From contig DATKMK010000005.1 of the NCBI GenBank assembly GCA_035541895.1, positions 1 to 47,162 of the forward strand: 47,162 nt of DNA, written 5' to 3'. The position numbers were made by a program, and so were the translations under genes. The stretch is from DATKMK01 sp035541895. Lineage in GTDB: Bacteria; Desulfobacterota; Binatia; HRBIN30; JACQVA1. This document shows, piece after piece, positions 16,483 to 24,577 of this stretch; the first letter of the stretch is position 1; the number at the start of each line of letters is the position of its first letter. A model generated the notes under the pieces. It ran no database searches. It worked only from the letters and a program-made list of their open reading frames with translations, and was not told the origin of the DNA.

Positions 16483-18105
16483 ATGGACGCAACGGAAACC
16501 CATCGCACCCACTATCTTAACGTCAACTACGGCGTCCGCTCGTGGTTGCTCACGACCGACCACAAACGCATCGCGATCCTGTACTTGGCTTCAATCACGG
16601 TGATGTTCATCCTCGGCGGATTGTTCGCCGCCGGCATCCGCATCGAGTTGCTGACGCCCAAGGGCGACTTCGTGTCGGCCGACACCTACAACCGGCTGTT
16701 CACCATGCACGGCGTGGTGATGATTTTCTTCTTCCTGATTCCGTCGATACCGGCGGTACTCGGAAACTTCTTGATCCCGCTGATGATCGGCGCCCGCGAC
16801 CTCGCCTTTCCGCGGATCAACTTGCTGAGCTGGTACATCTACATCATCGGCGCGCTGATCGGTTTGTGGGCCATGTTGACCGGTGGCGTCGATACCGGCT
16901 GGACCTTTTACACGCCGTACAGCACGGTGGCGTCGAACTCCAACGTGATCTCGACCGCGCTCGCCGCGTTCGTCACCGGCTTCTCTTCGATTCTGACCGG
17001 ACTGAATTTCATCGTCACGATTCACCGGATGCGCGCACCTGGCCTGACGTGGTTTCGCCTGCCGTTGTTCGTGTGGGCGCACTACGCCACCAGCGTCATC
17101 CAAATCCTCGGCACGCCGGTGATCGCGATCACCATCTTGCTAGTCGGGCTTGAGCGCGGGCTGCACTTGGGCATCTTCGATCCCGCACTCGGCGGCGATC
17201 CGCTGCTGTTCCAACACCTGTTTTGGTTCTACTCGCATCCCGCCGTGTACATCATGATCCTCCCGGCAATGGGTGTGATCAGCGAGCTGATTCCGTGCTT
17301 CGCGCGCAAACAGATCTTCGGTTACTCGTTCATCGCCGTCTCCAGTCTCGCCATCGCTTTCCTCGGCTTCTTGGTGTGGGCGCACCACATGTTCGTCGCC
17401 GGCATTTCGGTCTACGCGGCGATGATCTTTTCATTCCTTACCTTCTTTGTTGCGATTCCATCGGCGGTGAAGGTGTTCAACTGGACGGCGACGCTCTATC
17501 GCGGCTCGGTGTCGTGGCAGTCCCCGATGTTGTACGCGCTCGGGTTCATCGGCTTGTTCACCATCGGCGGCTTGACCGGATTATTCTTGGCGACTCTGGG
17601 TCTCGACGTGCACGTCACCGACACCTACTTCGTAGTCGCTCACTTCCACTACATCATGGTGGGCGGCGCGATTATGGCGTATCTCGGCGGCTTGCACTTT
17701 TGGTGGCCGAAGATCACCGGGCGCATGTATCCCGAGGGCTGGGCGAAGGCAGCGGCGCTGATCGTCTTCCTCGGATTCAATCTCACGTTCTTCCCGCAGT
17801 TCATCGTCGGCTATCTCGGCATGCCGCGGCGGTACTACGCCTATCCCGATGAGTTCCAAGTGCTCAACGTCATGTCGACCGCCGGCGCATCGATTCTCGG
17901 CGTCGGCTACTTGCTGCCGCTCGTGTACCTGATCTGGTCGCTCCGCTACGGCGCGGTCGCCGCGCCGAATCCGTGGCGCGCAACCGGACTCGAATGGCAA
18001 ACGCCGTCGCCGCCGCCGACCGAGAACTTCACCCACACGCCGGTGGTCGAACACGAACCGTACGACTACGCCGCGCCCGGGCTTTCGGAGGTGAAAGTTG
18101 GCTGA
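16483..18105 (+). CDS. coxA: Cytochrome caa3 oxidase subunit I (haem-copper oxidase, A2 type)
   Basis: A 540-residue subunit I with twelve expected helices. Haem ligands His76 (TMHG), His387 and His389 (VAHFHYIM), and CuB ligands His252, His301 and His302 (WAHHMF) are all present, with Tyr256 for the His-Tyr crosslink. The helix VI motif is Y250-S-H-P-A-V, not the GHPEV of A1 enzymes: the D-channel glutamate is replaced by a Tyr-Ser pair, which marks the A2 subfamily. ATG 16483 follows GGGTGAG; an upstream GTG in frame is less likely. The stop lies within the start region of coxC. Confidence 0.93.
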   Translation: MDATETHRTHYLNVNYGVRSWLLTTDHKRIAILYLASITVMFILGGLFAAGIRIELLTPKGDFVSADTYNRLFTMHGVVMIFFFLIPSIPAVLGNFLIPLMIGARDLAFPRINLLSWYIYIIGALIGLWAMLTGGVDTGWTFYTPYSTVASNSNVISTALAAFVTGFSSILTGLNFIVTIHRMRAPGLTWFRLPLFVWAHYATSVIQILGTPVIAITILLVGLERGLHLGIFDPALGGDPLLFQHLFWFYSHPAVYIMILPAMGVISELIPCFARKQIFGYSFIAVSSLAIAFLGFLVWAHHMFVAGISVYAAMIFSFLTFFVAIPSAVKVFNWTATLYRGSVSWQSPMLYALGFIGLFTIGGLTGLFLATLGLDVHVTDTYFVVAHFHYIMVGGAIMAYLGGLHFWWPKITGRMYPEGWAKAAALIVFLGFNLTFFPQFIVGYLGMPRRYYAYPDEFQVLNVMSTAGASILGVGYLLPLVYLIWSLRYGAVAAPNPWRATGLEWQTPSPPPTENFTHTPVVEHEPYDYAAPGLSEVKVG

Positions 18106-18754
18106 CACCACCGTCGCATACGTCGCCCATCACTTCGACGACGCGGAACAGCAGAAGGACGCCGCGTCGCTGGGGATGTGGGTCTTTCTGGTCACCGAGA
18201 TCATGTTCTTCGGCGGGCTGTTCACCGCCTACGTGATCTACCGTTCCGCCTATCCCGAGGCGTTCGCGCACGCGAGCCACCATCTCAACATTCTGCTCGG
18301 CACCACCAACACCGGCGTGCTGATCGGCAGCAGCTTGACCATGGCGCTCGCCGTGCACGCCGCGCAGCTCGGCCACCAACGCGCGCTGCAGTTGTTTCTG
18401 GTGCTGACGATCGTGCTCGGATCGGTCTTCCTCGGCATCAAGGGATACGAATACACTCACAAGTTTCACGAAGGCTTGGTCCCCGGCCCGGCGTTTACCT
18501 ATGAAGGCGAGCACGCGGCCGAAGGACCGCATGCCGAGCTGTTCTTCTCGCTCTACTTCGCGATGACCGGACTGCATGCGCTGCACATGGTGATCGGGAT
18601 CGGCCTGATGTGCGTCCTCCTGGTGCTCGCGCGCCGCGGCACCTACGGCGCAGCGTACTTCACCCCGATCGAGATGAGCGGTCTCTATTGGCACTTCGTC
18701 GACATCGTGTGGATCTTCCTCTTCCCGTTGCTGTACCTGTTCGGGCGTCACTGA
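18098..18754 (+). CDS. coxC: Cytochrome caa3 oxidase subunit III
   Basis: A 218-residue subunit III with about five helices; LGMWVFLVTEIMFFGGLFTA is the conserved W-x-F...E-x-MFF helix that holds the lipid-binding Glu. The end IVWIFLFPLLYLFGRH is also typical. Translation starts at TTG 18098, six bases after a good GGAGG (18087-18091), and overlaps the coxA stop by eight bases; no in-frame ATG is nearby. The subunit stabilises the oxidase and supports proton uptake. Confidence 0.9.
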   Translation: MADTTVAYVAHHFDDAEQQKDAASLGMWVFLVTEIMFFGGLFTAYVIYRSAYPEAFAHASHHLNILLGTTNTGVLIGSSLTMALAVHAAQLGHQRALQLFLVLTIVLGSVFLGIKGYEYTHKFHEGLVPGPAFTYEGEHAAEGPHAELFFSLYFAMTGLHALHMVIGIGLMCVLLVLARRGTYGAAYFTPIEMSGLYWHFVDIVWIFLFPLLYLFGRH

Positions 18755-18763
18755 GAGTGCATC

Positions 18764-19072
18764 ATGGACCGTCACTCATCGCACGTGGTTCCGGTTTCCG
18801 TCTACGTCGCCATCTTCCTCTGTTTGATGGCGCTGACCGCGATCACCGTCGCCGTCGCGTTCGTCGACCTCGGGCCGCTCAGCAACGTCGTGGCGATGGC
18901 GATCGCGATCACCAAGGCGACGCTGGTGATTCTGTACTTCATGCACGTCCGCTACAGCAGCCGATTGACCTGGCTGGTTATCGGCAGCGGATTCTTCTGG
19001 CTGGCGGTGATGATCGTGTTCACCGCCGCCGATCCGTTCACCCGCGGGTTGCTCGGCTACCCCGGCAGATGA
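18764..19072 (+). CDS. Cytochrome c oxidase subunit IV (CoxD/prokaryotic type)
   Basis: A 102-residue protein with three hydrophobic helices and the signature ATLVILYFMHVRYSSRLTWL of the small caa3 subunit IV family. It begins HSSHVVPVSVYVAIFLCLMA. It lies nine bases after coxC and completes the order II-I-III-IV usual for caa3 operons. Confidence 0.87.
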   Translation: MDRHSSHVVPVSVYVAIFLCLMALTAITVAVAFVDLGPLSNVVAMAIAITKATLVILYFMHVRYSSRLTWLVIGSGFFWLAVMIVFTAADPFTRGLLGYPGR

Positions 19073-19120
19073 TAGCGACGCGCAGATGATGGGCGCACGT
19101 ATCGATTGAGGGAGTTCATC

Positions 19121-19780
19121 GTGACGCTGCTGATCCGATTCCTCACCTCGAACATCGGCCGCAAAGTGCTGATGGCGCTGACCGGCCTGTTCCTGATTTT
19201 CTTTTTGATCATCCACCTCAGCGGCAATCTGCTGGTGTTCAAGAGCGCCGCGGCCTTCAACGACTACAGCGAGAAATTGCTCGCCAACGAGCTGATCTAC
19301 GTCGCCGAGATCGGCCTGCTGGTGGCATTTGTCGCGCATTTCATCTCGGGCATCGCCGTGACGTTGCAAAACCGTGCGGCGCGACCGATTGGCTACGCGG
19401 TGAAGCGGCGCGCCGGTCACACCAGCCACAAATCGCTGGCCTCGACGACCATGATTCTCACCGGCATCGTGGTGTTGGCGTTCGTCCCGATCCATCTCAT
19501 TACCTTCAAATACGGGACCCATTATGCGGTTGCCGGCAATCCGCATCAGCGCGACCTCTACCGTCTGGTGATCGAGGAATTCCACGAGCCCCTCGAAGTG
19601 GTGTGGTACGTCGTCGCGATGGTGATCATCGGCTTCCACCTGTGGCACGGCTTTGGAAGCGGGTTCGAGTCGCTCGGCGTGGCCTATCGCAAGCCGCTGC
19701 GGCGCTTCGGCCAAGCCCTCGCCGTCATCATCGCCGGCGGTTTCGCCATCATTCCGGTTCTGGTGTTCCTGGGGAGATAA
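19121..19780 (+). CDS. sdhC: Succinate dehydrogenase/fumarate reductase cytochrome b subunit
   Basis: A 219-residue, five-helix membrane anchor of the b558 type (TIGR02046-like), with candidate haem ligands His in FLIIHLSGNLL, AFVAHFISGIAV, FVPIHLITFKYG and GFHLWHGFGSG. Being a single large anchor, it needs no separate SdhD. It passes electrons from the Fe-S subunit to quinone. The GTG start at 19121 has GAGGGAG upstream; an upstream TTG at 19106 is possible. It begins 48 bases after the oxidase genes on the same strand, so co-transcription is likely. Confidence 0.9.
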   Translation: MTLLIRFLTSNIGRKVLMALTGLFLIFFLIIHLSGNLLVFKSAAAFNDYSEKLLANELIYVAEIGLLVAFVAHFISGIAVTLQNRAARPIGYAVKRRAGHTSHKSLASTTMILTGIVVLAFVPIHLITFKYGTHYAVAGNPHQRDLYRLVIEEFHEPLEVVWYVVAMVIIGFHLWHGFGSGFESLGVAYRKPLRRFGQALAVIIAGGFAIIPVLVFLGR

Positions 19781-19783
19781 GCA

Positions 19784-21697
19784 GTGACGCTCGACGGCAA
19801 AGTTCCCGGCGGTCCGCTCGAATCCAAGTGGGAGCGCCACAAGTTCGAGATGAAGTTGATCAACCCGGCCAACCGGCGGAAGTACACGGTGATCGTGGTC
19901 GGAACCGGGCTTGCCGGCGCGTCGGCGGCCGCATCGCTGGGCGAACTCGGCTACAACGTGCTCGCGTTCACCATTCTCGACAGTCCGCGACGCTCGCACA
20001 GCATCGCCGCGCAGGGCGGCATCAACGCGGCGAAGAATTACAAGAACGACGGCGACTCCGTCTATCGGCTGTTCTACGACACCATCAAGGGCGGCGACTT
20101 CCGCGCGCGCGAAGCCAACGTGCACCGGCTCGCCGAAGTCAGCGTGAACATCATCGATCAGTGCGTCGCGCAGGGCGTCCCGTTCGCGCGCGAGTACGGC
20201 GGCTTGCTGAGCAATCGCTCGTTCGGTGGCGCGCAAGTGTCGCGCACGTTCTATGCGCGCGGCCAGACCGGTCAGCAACTGTTGCTCGGCGCCTATGGCG
20301 CGCTCATGCGCCAAGTCCATATCGGGCAGGTCAAGATGTTCGCGCGCCGCGAAATGCTGGACCTCGTCATCGTCAACGGCCAGGCACGCGGCATCATCAC
20401 CCGCAACCTGGTCAGCGGCGAGATCGAGCGGCACGCCGCCGACGCCGTACTGCTATGCACCGGCGGCTACGGCAACGTCTTTTTCCTCTCCACCAACGCC
20501 GGCAACAGCAACGTCACCGCCGCGTGGCGCTGCGCCAAACGCGGCGCGTTCTTCGGCAATCCATGCTTCACCCAGATTCATCCGACCTGCATCCCGGTCA
20601 CCGGCGACTATCAGGCCAAGCTCACGTTGATGAGCGAGAGCCTGCGCAACGACGGCCGTGTGTGGGTACCGAAGCAGCCCGGCGACAAGCGCGCCCCACG
20701 TCAGATTCCGGAGAGCGAGCGCGACTACTTCCTCGAACGCAAGTATCCCAGTTTTGGAAATCTCGTCCCGCGCGATGTGGCATCACGCAACGCGAAGGCG
20801 GTCTGCGACGACGGCCGCGGCGTCGGCACCACCGGCCTGGCCGTCTATCTCGACTTCGCCGACGCGATTCAGCGGCTCGGGGAAAACACCATCCGGGAAC
20901 GCTACGGCAACCTGTTCGACATGTACGCGAAGATCACCAGCGAGGATCCGTACAACGTTCCGATGCGCATCTATCCGGCCGTGCACTACACGATGGGCGG
21001 CTTATGGGTCGACTACGACCTGATGAGCAACATTCCCGGGCTGTTCGTGCTCGGCGAAGCCAACTTCTCCGATCACGGCGCCAATCGCCTCGGCGCCAGC
21101 GCGTTGATGCAAGGCTTGGCCGACGGCTATTTCGTGATTCCGTACACGCTCGCCAATTACCTCGCGAGCACGAGCTTGCCGGCGGTCAACACCGGGCACG
21201 ACAGCTTCAACGAGGCCGCCGCGGCGGTGCAACAACACATCGACCGGCTGTTCAAGGTGAACGGCAAGGAAACCGTCACCGAGCTGCACCGGCGCTTGGG
21301 CAAAGTGATGTGGAACAAAGTCGGCATGGCGCGCAACGAGACCGGCTTGAACGAAGCGCTGCACCAGGCGCGTGAATTGCGCGATGAGTTTTGGAGCAAC
21401 GTCAAGGTTCCGGGCGAGAAGAACAACGTCAACAAGAACCTCGAACTGGCGCTGCGCGTGGCCGACTACATGGAGTTCGGCGAGCTGATGACCGCCGATG
21501 CGCTCCATCGCACCGAGTCGTGCGGCGGCCATTTCCGCGAAGAGAGTCAGACGGACGAGGGCGAGGCCAAGCGCGACGACGAGCACTTTTCCTACGTCGC
21601 CGCTTGGGAGTTCAAAGGCGTCGGCCAGCCCGCCGAGCTGCACAAGGAACCGCTGCGGTTCGAGTCGGTGCATCCGTCGCAGCGCAGCTACAAGTAG
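19784..21697 (+). CDS. sdhA: Succinate dehydrogenase flavoprotein subunit
   Basis: A 637-residue flavoprotein with the FAD-binding GTGLAG at residues 40-45, the covalent flavin site His72 in RRSHSIAAQGGINAA and the substrate region VHYTMGGLWVDYD near 405. Length and sequence style match the epsilon/Bacteroidetes-like group that pairs with a single-subunit b558 anchor. The GTG start lies three bases after the sdhC stop behind GGGGAG. It oxidises succinate to fumarate in the cytoplasm at the membrane surface. Confidence 0.93.
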   Translation: MTLDGKVPGGPLESKWERHKFEMKLINPANRRKYTVIVVGTGLAGASAAASLGELGYNVLAFTILDSPRRSHSIAAQGGINAAKNYKNDGDSVYRLFYDTIKGGDFRAREANVHRLAEVSVNIIDQCVAQGVPFAREYGGLLSNRSFGGAQVSRTFYARGQTGQQLLLGAYGALMRQVHIGQVKMFARREMLDLVIVNGQARGIITRNLVSGEIERHAADAVLLCTGGYGNVFFLSTNAGNSNVTAAWRCAKRGAFFGNPCFTQIHPTCIPVTGDYQAKLTLMSESLRNDGRVWVPKQPGDKRAPRQIPESERDYFLERKYPSFGNLVPRDVASRNAKAVCDDGRGVGTTGLAVYLDFADAIQRLGENTIRERYGNLFDMYAKITSEDPYNVPMRIYPAVHYTMGGLWVDYDLMSNIPGLFVLGEANFSDHGANRLGASALMQGLADGYFVIPYTLANYLASTSLPAVNTGHDSFNEAAAAVQQHIDRLFKVNGKETVTELHRRLGKVMWNKVGMARNETGLNEALHQARELRDEFWSNVKVPGEKNNVNKNLELALRVADYMEFGELMTADALHRTESCGGHFREESQTDEGEAKRDDEHFSYVAAWEFKGVGQPAELHKEPLRFESVHPSQRSYK

Positions 21698-21712
21698 AGG
21701 AGCGAGACCGCC

Positions 21713-22468
21713 GTGAAAGCCATCACCGTCACATTGCGCGTCTGGCGCCAGGCGAATTCAACAGCGGCCGGCAAGCTCGTCGAATACACCGTGCCGAACG
21801 TCTCGGAGGAAATGTCGTTCCTCGAGATGCTCGATATCTTGAACGACGGCCTGATCAAGAAGGGCGAGGATCCGATCGCGTTCGATTACGACTGCCGCGA
21901 AGGCATTTGCGGTTCGTGCGGCATCGTGATCGACGGCATCGCACACGGCCCCGAACCCGGGACGACCGCCTGCCAGCTCTTCATGCGCCACTTCACCGAC
22001 GGCACCGTGATCACCGTCGAGCCGTGGCGCGCCAAGGCGTTTCCGGTGATCAAAGATCTGGTCGTCGATCGCGGCGCCTTCGATCGCATCATCGCGGCGG
22101 GTGGTTACATCTCGGTCGACACCGGCAGCGCCCCGGAGGCCAACGAGATTCCGATCCCGAAGGACGTTGCCGATCACGCGATGGACGCCGCCACCTGCAT
22201 CGGCTGCGGCGCCTGCGTCGCCGCGTGCAAGAACGCGTCGGCCGTGTTGTTCGTCGGCGCCAAGATCACGCACCTGGTGCTGGCGCCGCAAGGGCAACCC
22301 GAACGCGAACGCCGCGTGCTGGCGATGGTCGAGCAAATGGAGAAGGAAGGCTTCGGCGCCTGCTCCAACGAAGGCGAATGCGAGGCCGTATGCCCCAAGG
22401 GCATCTCGGTCGCGAACATCCAGCGGCTCAACTGGGAATACACTCGCGCGATGCTGAAGCGGTTGTAG
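21713..22468 (+). CDS. sdhB: Succinate dehydrogenase iron-sulfur subunit
   Basis: A 251-residue Fe-S protein. [2Fe-2S] ligands are Cys61, Cys66, Cys69 and Cys87 (CREGICGSC); the [4Fe-4S] site is C162-IGCGAC-V-A-A-C172; the third cluster has Cys217, Cys223 and Cys227 (CSNEGECEAVCPKG). GTG start behind GAGGAG. It closes the 15.7-kb respiratory block; a small hairpin follows at 22503-22517. Confidence 0.92.
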   Translation: MKAITVTLRVWRQANSTAAGKLVEYTVPNVSEEMSFLEMLDILNDGLIKKGEDPIAFDYDCREGICGSCGIVIDGIAHGPEPGTTACQLFMRHFTDGTVITVEPWRAKAFPVIKDLVVDRGAFDRIIAAGGYISVDTGSAPEANEIPIPKDVADHAMDAATCIGCGACVAACKNASAVLFVGAKITHLVLAPQGQPERERRVLAMVEQMEKEGFGACSNEGECEAVCPKGISVANIQRLNWEYTRAMLKRL

Positions 22469-22502
22469 CCGCGCTTGACCACCACACGACACCGCGGTAC
22501 GG

Positions 22503-22517
22503 CGACTCGCTGAGTCG
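22503..22517 (+). terminator. Small hairpin after the respiratory operon
   Basis: CGACTC, a GCT loop and GAGTCG form a perfect 6-bp stem 35 bases after the sdhB stop. There is no T tract, so it would be a weak or factor-assisted terminator. Confidence 0.25.
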
Positions 22518-22600
22518 ACGTTGCGAAGCGGAGCCTTGATCGTGCGCGTTTCTTTCATCGTCGAGCGGGCAAATGCGCGGCTCAACGGCGTGCCCCGGGC

Positions 22601-23455
22601 ATGGTTGTTGTTGGATGCCCTCGGGCGACAGCGGCAGCACCTGCTCGATCGCCGCTACCCCGACGCGTTATCGCCCTCTTCGACAACAGCAGCACCGACG
22701 GGCCCGAAACCGTCCTCGCCCCGTACGTCGCGCGCGGCGACGTGACGCTGCGTCCGTGGCCGCAACCGTTCTACCTCGGCGCCGCGCGGATGGCGTACGC
22801 CGCTTGTCTCGAACAGGTGCGCGGACAGTTCCGTTGGTTGGCCTGCACCGATCTCGACGAGTTCTTGTTTTCACCGTACGCCGACACCTTGCCTCCCGTA
22901 CTGCGCGAGTACGAAGAGTTTCCCGGCGTCGTCGTTCGCTGGCAGGTATACGGCTCCTCGGGCCACGAGCGCGCATCGACCGAACCCGTGATCGCGCGCT
23001 TCCGGCACCGCGCGCCGACCGACTGGATTCGCAACCGCCGGGTGAAATCCATCGTCGATCCCACCCGCGCGTTGCGACCGCTCAACTGCCATCACTTCGC
23101 GTATCGCGACGGCGCGCTGGCCGTCGACGAACTCAAGCAGCCGGTCGCGGTCACGCCGCGACCGCGCTTCAAGAAGTCGCTTCGCCCCCTGTACCGCTTG
23201 CTGGGTCCGGCGCTCCGTCGTTTCGATCCGTACGCCGGAACGGACATCACCAGCACGACGATTTCGGTCCATCGCCTGCGCATCAATCACTACCCCATCA
23301 AGTCACGCGAAGAGTTCGCTCGCAAGGCGCAGTTGAAGGAAGGGAAGAAACGATATGACGGGGTCGACTACTTCGCGTACCACGACCGCAACGACGTCTT
23401 CGACCCGATCCTCACACGCTACTTGTCGAAGCTCCGAGCAGACGTCGCGCCTTGA
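22601..23455 (+). CDS. GT92-like glycosyltransferase, N-terminally truncated
   Basis: A 284-residue product. From residue 22 it matches the DUF23/GT92 pattern: VIALFDNSSTDGPETVLAPY, the metal-binding DLDEFLFSP, GVVVRWQVYGSSGH and a late RINHYPIKSREEF. Such enzymes transfer sugars with a DXD-type site. The usual first 25-30 residues (a start such as 'CAIFRDEAPYLREW', holding the first strand of the nucleotide-binding fold) are missing; the first 20 codons here are low-complexity and unrelated. No upstream frame supplies the lost part, so the gene is probably 5'-damaged. It converges on the gene below with a 37-base overlap. Confidence 0.65.
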   Translation: MVVVGCPRATAAAPARSPLPRRVIALFDNSSTDGPETVLAPYVARGDVTLRPWPQPFYLGAARMAYAACLEQVRGQFRWLACTDLDEFLFSPYADTLPPVLREYEEFPGVVVRWQVYGSSGHERASTEPVIARFRHRAPTDWIRNRRVKSIVDPTRALRPLNCHHFAYRDGALAVDELKQPVAVTPRPRFKKSLRPLYRLLGPALRRFDPYAGTDITSTTISVHRLRINHYPIKSREEFARKAQLKEGKKRYDGVDYFAYHDRNDVFDPILTRYLSKLRADVAP

Positions 23456-24573
23456 CCGATCGCCGTTAGCGTTCCGCCGACGCCGTCGAGGTTGAGGTCG
23501 TGCCGCGGCGGCGGTACCGCGAGCGCGCAGCGCATCGCATGCATGAGTCCGTCGACGTCGTGTTCATTCTCGACGACCTGCGCCAACCCGAGTTCTGCAA
23601 ACCGCTGCGCGCGAAATTGCTGATCGCGCATGCCCGAGTCCGGCACCAACACCGCACGCGTCTTCGCTTGGAGTAAGCGCACGCAGGTGTTGTACCCCGC
23701 GCGACTGATTGAAAGTGCGCTGGCCCCGAGAACGGCGTGAAACTCTGGGGAGAAAGGTCGGACATCAATGCGCGCGCCCTGTCCGGCCTCTGCCAGCGCC
23801 GCGAGATCAGATGGAGTGGCAAAGGCGGGCGCGAACACCACCAGTCGCCACGACACGAACTCGCTCGCGAGGCGGCGGAACGCCGTCATCGTCGCGATCA
23901 AGAGCGGAATCCCGTTCACGCCTCCGCCGCAACTCACCACCACGCACCGAGAAGTTCCCATCGATGCCGGTCGCACGCCAGCAGCCGTCACGAATCCGGT
24001 GTATCGAACCGGCACCGGCAGATTCGCACCGCCGGTGAAGTGTTCGTCGAGTCGCGTGAACGCCGGATCCGCATGCACCAGAATGCCGTCGAAGGCACGG
24101 AGTCGCTTCAGAACCTGCGCGGTATAGACGTCGCCGGTCACACGCTCATGCCGAGTTTGGCGGGCAATGTCGCGCAGCGAGCACCAGGCCGCCGTCCCAG
24201 GATTGCATTGGCGAGCAACGGCAACAACACCTTCAACCTCAGCATCCAGCTCCCATTTGCTGAAGGGATATTGGTCGATCAGCACGACATCGGGCCGAAT
24301 CCGCTCGACGGCGTGCGCCAGCATGCGCGAGCGTTCCTGCAGCACCTCGGCGACCGGAACGGTCGGCTCGACCGCGACGAGTTGCTCGCCAACCCGCGCC
24401 AGCCGCGGCACGCGCACGAGTTGCACACCCGCTGGCTCCTTGTCGTGTGGCACGGGTCGCCCGCCGTCGACGAGGTGCACTTCGTGCGTCGCACCGAGGC
24501 CGCAGGCGAGCGCGTGCATGCGAAAAAAGTGTCCGACGCCGGTGAGATGCTGCTGATGGCAAAGAATGCGCAC
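23419..24573 (-). CDS. MurG/COG4671-like predicted glycosyltransferase
   Basis: About 384 residues in a GT-B fold: N-terminal ILCHQQHLTGVGHFFRM (Gly-rich donor-side loop), a mid-protein RCVVVSCGGGVNG starting the second domain, and the acceptor-site signature SISRAGYNTCVRLLQAKTRA followed by VLVPDSGMRDQQFRAQRFAE, which corresponds to the UDP-sugar-binding part of MurG-like enzymes. The substrate is unknown. GTG 24573 lies four bases after the Rieske gene stop; a TTG at 24594 would overlap it. It is the last gene of the minus-strand operon, and would modify a product of the upstream enzymes if the operon is one pathway. Confidence 0.7.
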   Translation of the reverse strand: MRILCHQQHLTGVGHFFRMHALACGLGATHEVHLVDGGRPVPHDKEPAGVQLVRVPRLARVGEQLVAVEPTVPVAEVLQERSRMLAHAVERIRPDVVLIDQYPFSKWELDAEVEGVVAVARQCNPGTAAWCSLRDIARQTRHERVTGDVYTAQVLKRLRAFDGILVHADPAFTRLDEHFTGGANLPVPVRYTGFVTAAGVRPASMGTSRCVVVSCGGGVNGIPLLIATMTAFRRLASEFVSWRLVVFAPAFATPSDLAALAEAGQGARIDVRPFSPEFHAVLGASALSISRAGYNTCVRLLQAKTRAVLVPDSGMRDQQFRAQRFAELGLAQVVENEHDVDGLMHAMRCALAVPPPRHDLNLDGVGGTLTAIGQGATSARSFDK

Positions 24574-24577
24574 AGCG

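Noticed and set aside
18776..20434. Minus-strand open frame of 552 codons over coxD-sdhCA
   Set aside because: Composition (Asp, His, Gln, Arg runs) is that of a shadow frame; the plus-strand genes are clear.
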